Positions 12,425 to 26,090 of a stretch of 64,000 bases of DNA are shown here, one piece after another. The number at the start of each line of letters is the position of its first letter. Position 1 is the first letter of the stretch. A program made the translations under genes and the position numbers. The stretch spans positions 1,612,001 through 1,676,000 of the forward strand of contig CM007992.1 in the NCBI GenBank assembly GCA_002189035.1. The letters run 5' to 3'. The notes below the pieces were generated by a model. That model saw nothing but the letters and a program-made list of their open reading frames with translations. It was not told the DNA's origin and searched no databases. This DNA comes from Utricularia gibba (lineage: Eukaryota; Streptophyta; Magnoliopsida; Lamiales; Lentibulariaceae).

Positions 12425-12823
12425 CTATGACAGTGCTTTTTTAGCGGCATCTTCTTCATCTTTCATTTTTCTTTCCCATTTTCTCTTACGATAGTCAGCC
12501 AACATCTGAGGCATGGCTTCCATCAATTCGGCAGTACGCTCACGCTTTTCTGCAGCTAGCCTATCTACCTTATGCCCTTTCCTCTTGGTCTTCATCTCTT
12601 TTCTTTCTGGATCGTAGGGCCAATCTGCTCCGGCAAGAAGCACTTCCTTACGGAGTCGAGCCCTACGACGAGCACTGATCCCAAGAGGCTTCCAAGCGCC
12701 GAGCTCCCAATAACCCCAGACCCCCTTGGACAACTCGTTTCTGTACTTCGCCAACTTTTCTTGCCACGGGTATTGGTATTCCCCAACTGCCTTGACAACA
12801 GATTTCACTGCCTTTCCAGCCAT
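12425..12823 (-). CDS. Small basic protein, probable mitochondrial ribosomal protein mL59
   Basis: Single coding exon of 132 residues. The sequence resembles a conserved plant protein that I believe belongs to the mL59 family of the mitochondrial large ribosomal subunit. Key segments are YQYPWQEKLAKY, LSKGVWGYWELGAW, PLGISARRRARLRKEVLLAG and a very basic helical C-terminus. A splice acceptor (GATTCAG before TATGG) directly precedes the ATG, so the 5' UTR probably contains an intron reaching to about 13.67 kb, where AAG/GTTTCG could be its donor. The gene is convergent with MCA, about 240 bases apart. The coding region is confident; the mL59 label is moderate and comes from memory of the family. 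Confidence 0.75.
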   Translation of the reverse strand: MAGKAVKSVVKAVGEYQYPWQEKLAKYRNELSKGVWGYWELGAWKPLGISARRRARLRKEVLLAGADWPYDPERKEMKTKRKGHKVDRLAAEKRERTAELMEAMPQMLADYRKRKWERKMKDEEDAAKKALS

Positions 12824-12827
12824 ACTG

Positions 12828-14599
12828 AATCAAAAGAAATATTATTTTTATGTAAGGTATTGCTGCAGCATAACCCAACAGAGAATACACTCTGAGAAGT
12901 TAAAGAGATGATGATTTTGAATGAAAAACAAAAAAAAGCTGTTACATCTTACGGTCAAAGCAAACAAATGGTAGAGCTGAAGTGATGTGGAATCAATCAC
13001 CCAACTTTTAGTGATAAACTTGAAACATAAAACCGAATCCATCTATGATTTGAAGCTACAAAACTGGGCAAGTAGGATTCAAAACCTTCGATCTTATTAC
13101 TCACAGACATTTCAACAAGCAGTTTACATACATTCAATGGGCACACGTCTTGCCTACAGATAACATTTATCTATTTGTTTTCCCAATATAAAACAAGCAA
13201 ACACATTGAGCTGGAACGATATGGAATCAGTGACCAACTCTGTAATCATAAATTTGAAGTAGGATAATGGCTCCAATCTAGAAGCCATCAAAATGGGGCA
13301 AGGAAAATAAAAAATGATTTGATCTTGCTTTAGAAATTTCAACAAACAATGAGAAAACGGGGGAATAAATACATATCTTGGCGCGAAGAGATTAAATCGG
13401 CAAGAAAAATATTAGGGAGAGTCCGCAGACCGAAATACCTATGTGGTAACCATAGCGTTCACTATAACATCATTACCCATTAGCAAAATAACGAAACAGA
13501 TGCAAGAGACGTAAATAAAAATCGGGACTTCTCTAGCAAATATCAATGAAGAGAAAAAAAAAAAAAAAAGCTCTGCAGGTTGGCAGAAACATGAAGCAAA
13601 TCCAGAGGAACGTAACAGACAAAAAAAGGCAACAACACAGAAACGAAAGAAGATCTGAAAAAGGAGAGGAATCGAAACCTTGAGGTATACAGAGACGATA
13701 ATGGACAAGAGTCGCGCTGAAATGATTAAGATCGAGCCGGAGAGACGAGACCAGGAAGGGCTTTAGACGCCATCAAGGTTTCCGCATTTCTTCTTTTACC
13801 AGTGAAGAGTGAAGAACAAACCCTGCCTCCTGTAACACGCTTTTTGTTTGTTTCACATCGAAAGAGAAGTGCAACTTTACTTTGCATCCAAGCCCATTGG
13901 GCCCTAGGATCCAAGAACCGGGAATTATTTTTTCTGACCCGGTCCATCTATCCCTAATTAGGCCATTAGTCCAAGCCATCAAACAACTGGATCAAGTTAG
14001 GCAACCATATTTAGTTAAAAGGAAAGAATTGAAGAGGTTTAGTTTATCAAGGAATATGCATGGATTTAGTTGAAAGTAAATATTTTTACCTACCTCCCCT
14101 TAGGATTTATTTTTTCCTTGATGCGAAGGAAATCTCAACCTTTTGTTTTTATATGGCTTTAATAAATCTTTTAGACCAAACACATGAAATATATTCTACA
14201 TATTCAAACATCCAACCATGGCCTTAGGGGCTAGGTTGCATCAAAATAGGTGCGAGGCATGAAATTCGGGGTGCATAGGTGCAAGATTCATTGATTTTAG
14301 AAATCTGATTTTTAGGGTATGTTAAGAGTGCATTATTTTAAAATATATATACACTATAAATTCATATAATTACAAGTAAACCAAAATTAATTTATCAAGT
14401 ACAATAACTAACTTAAAAACATTCATTAATATCTAAAAGGTAATGCCAAAAACATGAAACAACATAATAGAAAGTTTCAATTTAACAAAATATACATGAA
14501 TTCCTCTAGCCTAAACATCAAAGTCAACATCTAATCCTAAATCAAACTTTTCATCACTAATTCCACTCCCATTACCATTCCATTTTCAGTTGTCCTTCT
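12828..14599. other. 5' leader intron and intergenic DNA
   Basis: From 12828 to about 13700 this is probably the 5' UTR intron and leader of the minus-strand mL59-like gene, and 13.7-13.95 kb its promoter. Beyond that the sequence is AT-rich with no gene seen. A run of about 18 A lies near 13552-13569. Confidence 0.45.
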
Positions 14600-16670
14600 C
14601 CATATAATAGAACATCATAAGACTCATCAATCTCCTATTCTAGCATATTTATCTCCAAAATAGGCTCATCTAAAGATAAGGTACTATCTTCAAGAATGCT
14701 AGAATCATTTACTTCATACAAATCACTCAAAATATCCCACATCTTGGAAATTCCTTCTGTATACTTTGATAATTTATGAGACAAGAGGCATAGATTAGTG
14801 TGCACATAAGCAAGTTCTATTGCCCATTGGAAAGTTAACTCGTTCCTTTTGGTTGAATGTATGAACTTATAAGTGCTCCAATTTCTATCTTAAGCTGATA
14901 AAGATAATACAAAACAAAGTAATTTGAACTGAAGATGTTGATTTAGAGGTATCTTGCCTCCAAAACATGACCACCATTCAATTCCATCCATACATGTTCA
15001 TCTAGCAATAGCATTCAAAGAGCTAAATTCAAATCTTGCATTTATATATCTTCCAAGCTCACAAAGTGCTGTCAAGCCTTTCTTTCTATCACCAATGTTA
15101 AATTCCATGTCATATAAATTTAAGAATAAATTTCACGAAGTTTCTTAACATTAATCCAACAAGGTCTACTAAAGTGGGATAAGGGAGTTGATCAGCTTTA
15201 TGGCTAGCTGGAAGAAAAGCTAAAGGCTGCTTCCCCCTTTGCTATCAAGAGGAACAATGAGAATGGTACACATGATTAGAGCATTGGGGGCTTGGATGTC
15301 TCCTCACCAGCCTCTCCTCACTTTTTGATTAAGAGCTTGATTCTTCCATTGTAAGCAATGTGGCCTTGGTGTGAGCGCGTTCTGTAATCTCTTGAACTTC
15401 TTCATGTTTCAATTGTGTTTCTAGACCATAGTTTTTTCCCTTCAGTGTTTCCACGTAACCATTGTGTCATTTATCTTTCTCTACATTAAAATAAAATACA
15501 TAACTCACACATAAGGCATGACAATAATCTGGTGTTCATGAACTTCTGCAAGGAAGTTCATGCAAATCAGCTCATATCCTCTAATGAAAGCTAACAACCA
15601 AAAGGTTTTTGCAATTCTTTATTTCTCAAGCTAATCAATACTTGATCAGTTTGAAGTAAAACCATATCAGGAAGTTCATCTCTCCATACTTGTGATTCAA
15701 TTCTATGAGTATATTAAACAAATAAAAAAATCTCAAATATAAAATAGAAAACAAAAATAAGAATATATAATAACTCAAAATATTATTTTTTCATTTATGA
15801 CCTTCCAAAAATCATTTTCCATATTAATATTCTTTTTTTCGAAATTATATATCACTTCCTTTATCTTTTCCAACTTGGAATATCACATGGTGTAAATCAT
15901 ATGAAAACCAGTTTTATTTTATATCATAGATTCCAAGCATAGAGTAAATAGAGGATGTGAAAGAAAGCACATTATTCCAATAATAGAGTCCCAAAAATGT
16001 TTATACACAAAACTATATCACCAAACTCCCTCACTTTCTCCATCTTATCATTCCAATATCCACGTAGCTTAATCCATTTATTACTAAGAACCATGGATTT
16101 CAACTCTTGTTTAATTATTTTAAACTGTCTCATCATGACAATCATCGAATCAAAACATGCCTCTCTAATTGTCAATAATCTCAATTTAGAATACCTTTTA
16201 AGTAAAGCAAACCTCGTTTAATGACTTTGGATAAAATGCTTTATCTTTTTCATCTTCTCCATGTTTTCTATTATCCATCCACATTATATGTAAGCCAAAG
16301 TGTTTAGTCTAGGTGAGAAAATATAAGGACAAAGCAAGTTTAATATATGGACCATACATGAAGTCCAAAAAATCTATCAACATTAAAGAAAATATTAGTA
16401 ATACATATTTGGATAAATAAATTATTGCAATATGGGGTTAATTATGCTATAAACTATAAATTTATATTGACTTTGAGAGTTTTTCTTCTATAATCTTATC
16501 AGTAGCATTACAAATACTAGCATTGTCAGTTATAATTTGTATCACATTTGAAGCCCCAACTTCAATGATTATCTTTTCCATCAATGAAACAACAAATGCA
16601 ACATCTTTGAACTCACTCTCACAATTAGTAGCTTTTCCACACTTATTCACAATCAAAAAGTTAATCAATG
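14600..16670 (-). mobile_element. Decayed hAT transposon (DUF659 type), transposase remnant
   Basis: Three separated minus-strand segments follow hAT order. At 16462-16668 is a DUF659 piece (SLMEKIIIEVGASNVIQIIT followed by DNAS). At 15972-16184 is the middle region (KWIKLRGYWNDKMEK). At about 14830-15060 is the dimerisation domain (IEWWSCFGG, then DRNWSTYKFIHSTKRNEL). Stops and frameshifts separate them; one stop falls just before DRNWST. This is an inactive relic, with terminal repeats not found by eye. The part near 15.15-15.6 kb matches nothing I know and may be a further insertion. Confidence 0.75.
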
Positions 16671-18090
16671 GTCGTTTTTATGGATCAATCCACCAATCAC
16701 TTACCAAAGTATTACGTATTAGATATCATTGTGTTTGGTTTGCTGGTTTATATATCTCGGGTTTATACATGGATTTGATAAACCCTTTTTGGTGGGTTTA
16801 TATAAAGTAGCCACCTCCCTTACTTTACCCATTTCCCGCAATGTGATTTTAACAAACTAACCTTGTTTTCAACCCACATTCATCTTCAATTAATCATCTA
16901 TTCTTCTGCATATATGATTTGGGGGATTCGAATCTTGGGTTTGTAACAAGTTCCATTTCGATCAAGGATTTCGAGTGTAATAGTGAGTGCAATCCATAAG
17001 AACATATTAATACTTCTTGTCGTTTGAGCAATTATCCTTCAAGTAACTATTTTTCAATTCACTTGCTACTTGTATTGGAAATATTCACGAGCAGTGAACA
17101 ATCAAAATTATTCACTTCTAGGTAGATGTTTGAAATAAATTAATTATCTCTCCAATTTGGTAAGTGATATCAAAGGGGTAGCATGCAAGAATTTGCATCC
17201 AAGTCGGGATGTTTTTCATCGATTCTATGTTTTGTTACATCATTATTTTGAGCTGAAGGAATCTAGATGAATTTCTATTGAATAAAGGTAGCATTTTTCC
17301 TTGGTGTTTTAACTCACCATAAAAAATTAGAACACAAAAGTTTGATTTTTCATGTTCGACATCTACTTGTAGCATTTATTTTAATGAAATATAGATATAT
17401 GTTCTTAAGTTGCATGATCAATTGTTGATTAAAACAAACCTTAACAATAGCAACAATGGCTCTCCGAGTTTCAATCATTTCAAGGTATGTGCTCTATTTC
17501 ATTATATTTGGTAATATCAACTATGTAATACTTTTTGTTTTTTAATATTATCTCTCTCTATGCATTAGAACGGCACATACATTGATGTTACAGTAAAAAT
17601 AGCCAATAAACCATAGCATAAGATGTGAAAAGGATCAATTTCATCCAATGTGTTAGAAATATGTGATTACAACATATGCTTCATATACTTATTAGCTAGA
17701 TGGGAAGGCTCAACAATGGAGAGTAAATTCTTTATCACACCAACACTTGGAAATAGAATTCTATATCATAGTCAACTTTGTCTTGTAGTATAGTATTTCA
17801 TTTTCACATCATCATTTCTTATTTATTTTTGCACAAAAATTCATATAAATACATACTTTTCTAATATATATATATATATTTAATCATATTTTATATTTAA
17901 AAATTTAAATATAATATATTATAATATAATTATATTACAATATTTATATTAAACAAAAAATTAAAACATAAACAATTAAATACATGCAAAAATTATGCAA
18001 TAAAATATTTAATAAATGCATAAGCAATATTATATGAAATAAAATCCCAAAGTCTTGAAAACACATTCTCGAAAATATCTAAAATTGAAA
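16671..18090. other. AT-rich repeat-derived DNA
   Basis: No recognisable protein. It includes a TA-rich low-complexity stretch near 17.86-17.94 kb. It probably contains outer parts of the flanking hAT and MULE relics, but no ends could be placed. Confidence 0.4.
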
Positions 18091-19968
18091 TTAATCAACT
18101 CTTGATCTTCTCTTCGAATGTATATGAGTTAAGTTGGTTGAAAATGGTTTTGATCTAGCACGATCCCTGATATTCACTTTTCTTGCTGGATTGTGAACAA
18201 TATCAAATGGAGATGTACCCCATCTACTCTCAGGGATTGGTGGATTAAATTGTCTTTTGTATATTTTCGCAAGGGTCTTCACTTGATAATATTTTGAAAT
18301 ATAAGAACTTACATCTTCATTGAATTTCTTGTACACCTAAGAGAGGAATAAAGTTAACAACTGTTATGATATTACAAATAACATGATATATTAAAAGATA
18401 ATTTTTACTTGAATAGCATGTGAAAATGGAATAGCTTTTTGCTGCCACTTTCCACAAGTACATATCAAATCTGTCAAACAAACAATATAGTAATGCTTGT
18501 TTTTTCTAGAATTTTTGCTCCGAGACATCACAGTGACACTCATTTTCTCTGCATTGTATTTCTTGATCCTGTAATTAGTTGATTTGCCATCATATCTCAT
18601 ATAAACAGATAGCAAATATGGAATAAATAATTGACCTCTTTCCATGAGTAAATCCATCTTCGCTTTACTATTTGTGAAAATCTTAACACATCGCTCGAAA
18701 GTGGCCTCAAAAGAGCTTTTGGAGGTAAATATCATGCCCCACATAAAACAATGTTTAATGATTTAGAGATACTTATGGTATGCACACCACATCTGCAAAA
18801 ATAAGAAATATAAGATTAACATAGTAATAATATGAATAAAATTATTCCATTTCAAGTTACCTAATGCAATCATCATATGATAATGTCCATAGCTTTAAAT
18901 CGATTTCATGGAGATACTCAAATGCTACTTCATTCTTAGTTCTAATTTTCTGCATAGCTGTCTAAAACTTTTCTGTTTATGAACTTAAGGCAACTTCGCA
19001 AAATAAATAAGTCAAGTGTTTCGACCTGAAATGGGACATGAAATTTGCAAGTAGATGTTGTATATAAAATCTATAATCTCCTATAGGCTCACTGAAAGAA
19101 TATATATCCTTAATCGTAGATAATAATCCTGTACCACGATCAGTTACTAGATAAATACGACGTCCTTTCACGATATGCTTAACCAAAAGGTTAAAAAATC
19201 AATAGTAGGATTCATAAGATTTTTCCTAAACAATAGCAAATGTAAGTGGAATTATAGTGTGGTTGCCATCAAGTATGCATGCTATTAGAAGGTGATATCT
19301 ATATCCTGCATATAGATGTATTCTATCAACAGTAATAATCGGACGACAATACCTAAAAGCATGGACGTATGATCCAAAAGCCCAAAATACATGGTGTAGC
19401 ATTGACTTGCCATCATGAGAATGAAAATTCTCATATTCAAATATAGTATCTATGATAAAACAAATATGTTAGTAAACAAACATCAATATTTATAAAATAA
19501 TAAAAATAAATTACATAGGTTGGATTCCTTAATAGATAACAAATAAGAAAAGAACTTTGTCATCGATTCCTCGCAAATACCATACATATGCATGATAGCA
19601 CGCCTAATAACAGTCCATCCAAGTTTATATGATATCTTGAAACAATAAACTTCATCAATATCATCAATGACATCAGAAACACGTATTGCTGGATTCTCTT
19701 TAACCTTGTTCATGATATAAAGAGACACAAATTTACCAGTAATGCTATCATTTCTAGTAGTTTTGGAACTGCTAGAAAAGCAAGTATGAGGTCTATCGTA
19801 TTGTGTCACAGTCCAAAACTGAGTGATACTGTTGTTCCACACTCTAACACGCCATTCACATGGAGGCGTTGCATTTCGGTTGATACAGTTTATTTCATAC
19901 TGCTTGTTGTTGTTGCTCTTCTCAACATGAAAAGGCTTTTTCAGTTTCATGATATAATAATAATTCAA
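18091..19968 (-). mobile_element. MULE (Mutator-like) transposase remnant
   Basis: Minus-strand pieces in the order of a Mutator-like transposase. 19968-19483 has the N-terminal DNA-binding part (CEWRVRVWNN, DRPHTC). 19440-19200 has the catalytic region (VFWAFGSYVHAFRYCRPIIT, VDRIHLY, LLIACILDGNH). 19186-18977 continues with VTDRGTGLLSTIKD. 18744-18391 has the SWIM zinc-finger region (CTCGKWQQKAIPFSHA), and 18336-18091 a C-terminal piece. The SWIM motif normally reads P-C-S-H; here the Cys is Phe, so zinc binding is lost. Stops interrupt the frame near 19.2 kb. A shorter relative lies at 42915-43420. Confidence 0.8.
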
Positions 19969-20399
19969 TGCTCATTCATTGAAGTTTTAATTTTGAATTG
20001 AAAAAAAAATAAATTAATTTAATGTTATATCAAACTTTTTTTCAGAATTTTAATGTTATTTTTGAATATGTCAGTATCACATGTGTACAATTAATTCATT
20101 TTTCAATTTTGAATTAGAAAAGAGATAAATTAATATAATGTTACACTGAACTTTTTTCAGAATTTTAATGCTAAAATCTAAATATGTTAATGTCACGTAT
20201 GTATTATTGTACTGAACGGATTGGTTATGATATAATATAAAAAGAAATAAATATAATATATTATTTATTTGAATTTTCGTGTAAAATATAAATATAAAAT
20301 GGTGATTGAATTTTGGTGTAAAAATTAAACAAGAAATGATGATGTGGAAATGAGGTGGAGCACTATAAAACAAAGTTAGTTATGATATGGAATTCTCGC

Positions 20400-21065
20400 T
20401 CCAATAATTATTCAGATAAGGAATTTGCCCTAGCAATGGATGGCTGCATTTTAAGGGATGCTATGATTCGTACGAATCCTTTTGTGTGCCTAGAGGTTAG
20501 TTTACTAAAATCTAAAATTTTAAATCAAAGAAGCAATGTTTAGTTTATACATCTTGTAATTGTTTATTGAAAAAGTTTTGAATATAGAAATTTGGCAATA
20601 AGTCTATTGAAGTATCAGCTGTACATTCTAAGGTTGGTTAGGGTTCTAGGGATCCTCCTCTAAGCATAATTAACCAGCAAGTTGTATTAGAAAATGTAGT
20701 TAACTCCTTGGGAAATGAAAAATGAAAGCCTGAAAAAAATTTCTTGCATTGTTTGAAAGCTATTTTTACTTGGCGAATAATGGATATACAAATAGTGAAG
20801 ATATTTTAACTCCATATAGAGGTGTAATATACCATTTAAAAGATTGGAGCGAACAACATCAAATCCAACAAGATGAGAATGAATACTTCAACATACGACA
20901 TGCTAAAGCTCATAATGTGGTCGAAGGGACATGGAGTATATCAAGAAATGATGTGATGTACTACGATCCCCCTCTTTTTATCCTATCAAGACTCAAATAA
21001 AGATGATAAATGCATATGTTTTGCTTCACAATTTCATTTGTGGAGAAATAATTATTGATGCATAA
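20400..21065 (+). mobile_element. PIF/Harbinger nuclease fragment
   Basis: The region shows parts of the HARBI1-type DDE nuclease: ILRDAMIRTNPF at about 20440-20490, NNGYTNSEDILTPYRGVIYH and EYFNIRHAKAHNVVEG in the frame at 20749-21000, and then, shifted by a frame, KTQIKMINAYVLLHNFICGE at about 20985-21045. The N-terminal half and two of the three catalytic acidic residues are missing or scrambled, so it is inactive. It ends where the chromovirus pol fragment begins. Confidence 0.8.
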
Positions 21066-21074
21066 TTGAATGGC

Positions 21075-23790
21075 ACTGGCATAATTGAAGAACTTCGAGA
21101 ATAATTGGATGATTTAATGGAGAAGAAATTTATTCAGTCAAGTAGCAGCCCATGCAAAGCACCCATACTGTTTGTCAAGAAAAAGGATGGTATGATGCGA
21201 CTATGTGTGGATTATTGATAGATTAACAAGGTGACCATCAAGAACCGTTATCCTTTGCCGCTAATTGATGATCTGTTTGATCAATTGAAGGGAGTCAAAG
21301 TATTTTCAAAGATAGACCTAAGATTGGGTTACTATCAATTGAAGATAAGTTCAGAGGATGTGCCCAAGACTGCTTTCAAGACATGCTACGACACTATGAA
21401 TTCATCATTTTATAGTTTGGCTTAAAGAATGCACCAGGCGTATTCATGAATCTCATGAACCAAGTCTTCTGGCCTTATTTGGATAAATTCATTGTGGTCT
21501 TCATCGATGACATATTGATGTATTCTCTGGACCATAAGTCATGAAATGCACTTGAGGACGATGTTGTAGACATTGTGGTAAAATAAATTGTAAAATACTC
21601 CAAATGTGAGTTCTAATTGTCAAGCATGGCATTTCTAGGCCATGTAATCAGTGGAGAAGTCATCGCCTTGAATCCAAAGAAGATAGAAGCAATTACCCGA
21701 TGGCCTGCTCCATGGTCAATGGCAAAAGTCAAAAGTTTCCTACGCTCTGCCAAATACTACAAGAAATTTGTGGAGGGATTCTCTAGTTTGGTTAAACCCC
21801 TCACATTGCTCACTAGGAAGGAAACCACGTTCTTATGGAGTTTGGGATGCGAAGAAAGTTTCCAAAAGCTCAAGGAAAAGCTCACAACTTCTCCAATGCT
21901 TGCACTTCCAGAAGCGAACAAGGATTTTTCGATATACATGGATGCATCCAAAGAAGGCTTAGGGTGTGTAGTTATGCAGAAGAGTAGAGTCTTGACCTAC
22001 ACATGTGGGCAACTTTGAAAGCATCAGATGAACTACTCGACCCACAACATAGAATTGGCCGCATTGGTATTTGCTCTAAAATTATGGAGGCATTTCTTAT
22101 ATAGTCATTGGCGCGAACTATTCACTAATAATCAAAGCTTAAGGTACTTGTTCACTCAGAGGGAACTAATTCTAAGACAACGTCGATGGATGGAGCTAAT
22201 GAAGGATTATGATGTGGAGATTAAATACCAGCTGGGGCACACCAACATAGTAGCCGATGCATTGAGTAAGAGGAGGCATGAGCAGCCGCACCATCACTGG
22301 AGAGATGACTTAGAGAAACTTGAAAACAAACTACCAATGAGAAAAGGAAGTCTAAATCATTTGCGACTTGAGCCAGACCTAATGAGGGCTAACAAGGAAC
22401 TTCAAGATCACCCAGACGCTATAAGATGAAGAGAGTTAGCTAGAGATGAAGATTCGGCCTTCAAGGTTGATGAAGAGAGCTTGGAGTGATGAGCTTTGGA
22501 CAACGGCTTTTGCCGAAGATCGTGATCCCATGGCATGCAAATCTGACCATTTAACCCTAAACTAAACCCTTAAACACCCCAGGGAGAACAAAATGTACCA
22601 AGATCTGAAGCCCTCGTTTTGGTTGTCAAAAATGAAAAGGGAGATCACAACGACGATGGCCAAGCGCCTAACTTGCCAAAGAGTCAAGGCTGAACATCAG
22701 AGATTCGAAGGATTACAGCAACCCTTGAAGATCCTTACTTGGAAGTGGGAACACATCACTATGGACTTTGTGACAGGGTTTCCTTTGATGCCACGAAAAC
22801 ACGATAGAGTATGGGTGGTGGTGGATTGGCTCACCAAGAGTGCACACTTCCTACTGATCCACACAATTGGGGGATGGAGAAACAAGCACAAACGTACATC
22901 AATGAGATAATCCACCTCAATGGGGTTTTGTGCAGCATAATATCAGTTAGGGATGGAAAGTTTTTATCACGATTTTGGCAAACACTACAACAAGTGATGG
23001 GAACCAAGTTGAACATGAGTAATGCCCATCACCCCAAACCAATGAACAGTCAAAAAGGACAATACAAGTATTGGAGGATATGCTGAGAGCTTGCATATGG
23101 GATTTTCCGGCCGATCGGGAAAGATACGTCTCTGGAAAAAATCGTCTACAACAATAGCTACCATACTAGGATCGGGATGGCTCTATATGGCAGGAGATGC
23201 ATGACTCCATTCTATTGGAATGCTGTGGATGAAGGAAAACTGGTTGGGCCAGAGCTGGTAAACGATGCCGAGGCTAAAGTAAGGATAATTAGAGAGTAGT
23301 TGAAAGAGGCTCCAGATTGATACAAGAGCTGTGCAGACAAAGGAAGAAAGCCCTTAGAATTTGAGATCAATGACAAAGTGTTTTTAAAGATATCCTCAAC
23401 AAAGGGGGTAGTAAGGATTTCCAAGAGGAAGAAACTAGGGCCACAATTCGTGGGTGCACATCATATTTTGGTAAAATATAGAAAGATGGCGTACAAACTT
23501 CAATAGCTGCCCCAGCTAAGCCCTCTAAATGATGTATTCCATGTATCATAGCTTAGGAAGTATATCTCAAACTCATGTCATGTCCTACAATCGGAACCAA
23601 TGGAGATAACTAAGAACTTGATGTTGTCGAAGGAACCTCAATGGGTCTTAGACTCAAAAATTATTAAGCATGGACAACAAGATGTACCCATGGTAAAAGT
23701 ACAATGGACACGGCAAATTGAGAGGGAGGCAACTTAGGAAGATGCCAAGGAAATAGCCGCCACACACCCGAAGTTAATGTAAGATACATA
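21075..23790 (+). mobile_element. Chromovirus (Ty3/gypsy) pol remnant without LTRs
   Basis: Pol domains appear in order but split by stops and frameshifts. Reverse transcriptase: [51 protein letters not shown]. RNase H: FSIYMDASKEGLGCV, YSTHNIELAALV, VADALSKRR. Integrase: WEHITMDFVTGFPL, WVVVDWLTKSAHFLLIHT. Then a C-terminal chromodomain-like end: PLNDVFHVSQLRKYI, EPQWVLDSKI. A purine-rich stretch near 23810 may be the old polypurine tract. No gag, protease or LTRs were recognised. The chromodomain places it among chromoviruses (Tekay/Del-like). Inactive. Confidence 0.85.
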
Positions 23791-26090
23791 AGTTTCGAGA
23801 CGGAACTTAAATTATAGGGAGTTGAGTGTAATATTACCTTTCTGGATTTGGATAAATATCAAGTGCTAATTTAGGAAGAAATTAGGATAGAGTTGACCGA
23901 AATAATTGATTAGGAGGAAATTGGGAAGGTAGTTAGTGATTGGAGGGATTTTTGGAATCTTAGGATTTGAAGAGATTTTGAAAGTGGGAAACATAGAGAA
24001 ATGCTGGTGGAAGGGGAACTGGATCAAGGAGCTACGATGGTAAGATTGACATGTGATAAGCATTTTAGGAAGTTACTAATTGTGAGATTATGTGTAGGAG
24101 GATTGCGTCTATCAATGAAGGATAAGGAAGTTTCAATAGAATTCTATTTGCCTCTACTACACGCATAGTCATGGTCTGATTACTCCTCTGCACTGAGAAT
24201 CAAGAGCAACTTTGTTTTTGGGTTTGGGCTTCCATGGCCACGGAACACCCTAAAGGCAACGCAGTGCTGACCGTAGAATGCAATTCCCTTGAATATCAGA
24301 GTGCCACCCCTCATAAGATTATCAATTTGTTCATGGTTTAAAATTTGATGTTCCCATTGATCAACTTGTAGGAGTATGGCAAATTAAGTCCTTACATTTT
24401 TCTGTGCATGGAAAGAGCGTTTGAAGGGGGCATCCAACACCGAAGACCCCTAATGTATCACATCGAGTCTCACGCTGCCCTCAACCGACACCCATTTATT
24501 TCCAACATTAATGTTTATTAGAAATTTCTCCTATGAACAATCGTGATGTTGTCTATTCCAATAAGGGTGTTTCCTTCTTTCCTTTATTACTTTATAGACC
24601 AAACATGGCGTGACGATTTTGTTTAGAGAGGGAACATATTTTGGGAGAAAAAAAAAGAGCCCTACATTCCTGCGGGGTATTTCAATAAACTACCATTTTT
24701 TAATTTTATATGTTTTAGTAATAGTAATTGAGCACAATATAACATAATTCCATACTAAGTAATCGAATGTAATCAAAAATTATATCCCACCTCACCCAAC
24801 TTTATCTAATCCTCATTAATATAAACCCACCCCCACGATATACTTGTCAACTAAATGCTGCACAAGAGTATTGTATCTAGGTGGTTTCTAGTCTACAAAA
24901 TATAAAAGATGTAACTTTATCAAACAAGTGATGAAAAGTATAATCATAACTAGAATAAGAAGTGCTGCTACAACTTCAAATACATCTACATTATATGAGT
25001 TGCGAGACATATTAAAAGGAATTCCATTAGAATAAAATAACCTTGCAATTATACATCCAACATCTCTTTCACTCATACATAATTCTTTAGCATTTCATCA
25101 ACCCTTTGCTAACTTTTCCTTTTGACTCCCTCCCCACAATACCTATGTTTAGGTTACTACATGATTTAATTTCAGTATTACAACATTTTGGCGTAGCTGT
25201 TAATTTCTTACTTTCTCTTAAAGCTACTCGTTGATTCTCCATCTTTCTCATTTGAACAAGTGTCAAGAATCAACCTTGAGATATCCACCTATATTTTGAC
25301 CAGCCAACAAGTGGGTTCAAACTCTAGAATAAGATGTAGTAAAAGTTTTCTCACAAAAAAATGTAGTTAACTTGTCTATTGCCTCCTATATCATCTCTCC
25401 TATGATGCAACATAAATTTCCACAATGAGAGTTGAATTTTCTTCATCCACATTTGACATATGAATATGTAACAATTCACTAAATTATCTGAAAAATTTTT
25501 TTAAAAAAAGAGTAGGATTCCGTCATAAAATAATCAAACATCAATCTAAAAAATTATCAAGTAATAACAATCATAGATGAGAATCCAAACTTAGATAAAA
25601 GAAATATTGAGACTTCAAATTTCAAGAACCAAATTAAGGAATGTACTCAAATAAGAGGAGTTTTGAGATTTATAAATAACTCAAATAAGAAGAATATTGA
25701 GGCAAAAAACCATTCAACCTCAAAACCCAAGTTGAGGAATGTTAAAAATATCATAAAGGACATCAATTATTCTAGATGCTCATTGATTAGGATTAAATAA
25801 ATAAATAAATATATATATATACATGCACCTTGCATGCAAAAAGTGCATGATTCCTTACGAATTGTAGGGAATTGTCCAACGTAGATTTGGGGTATGCATG
25901 GACTTCATTGTACTTATTTACTTATACAATTATCAAGTCCAAATTAAAAAAAATATGCACTCAAATCCAATTCCAAAAAAGTTTTACAATATTAAATTAA
26001 AAGCCAATCCAATAAATCCACAATTCGTTATATTTTGTCTTTTAATATATCTTTTATTAACATCTTTAATCTTAATTCGTTATAAATCGT
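23791..26090. other. Repeat-derived intergenic DNA
   Basis: Apart from a short hAT fragment (24888-25076), no gene or element was recognised. A short TA-rich microsatellite lies at about 25798-25823. Confidence 0.45.
24888..25076 (-). mobile_element. hAT transposase N-terminal fragment
   Basis: The minus-strand frame contains ERDVGCIIARLFYSNGIPFN followed by MSRNSYNVDVFEVVAA. This resembles the region just after the BED finger in DUF659-type hAT proteins (ARFFYHHGIPFN-like). It is an isolated fragment and may come from the same family as the relic at 14.6-16.7 kb. Confidence 0.6.

Noticed and set aside
12592-12798. Overlapping short frames around the mL59-like gene
   Set aside because: Alternative frames of the same exon with no conserved content.
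24230-24345. Short plus-strand frame beginning MATEHPKGNAVLTVECN
   Set aside because: Looks vaguely protein-like, but I could not assign it to any family, and there are no flanking exons or neighbouring element parts to support it.
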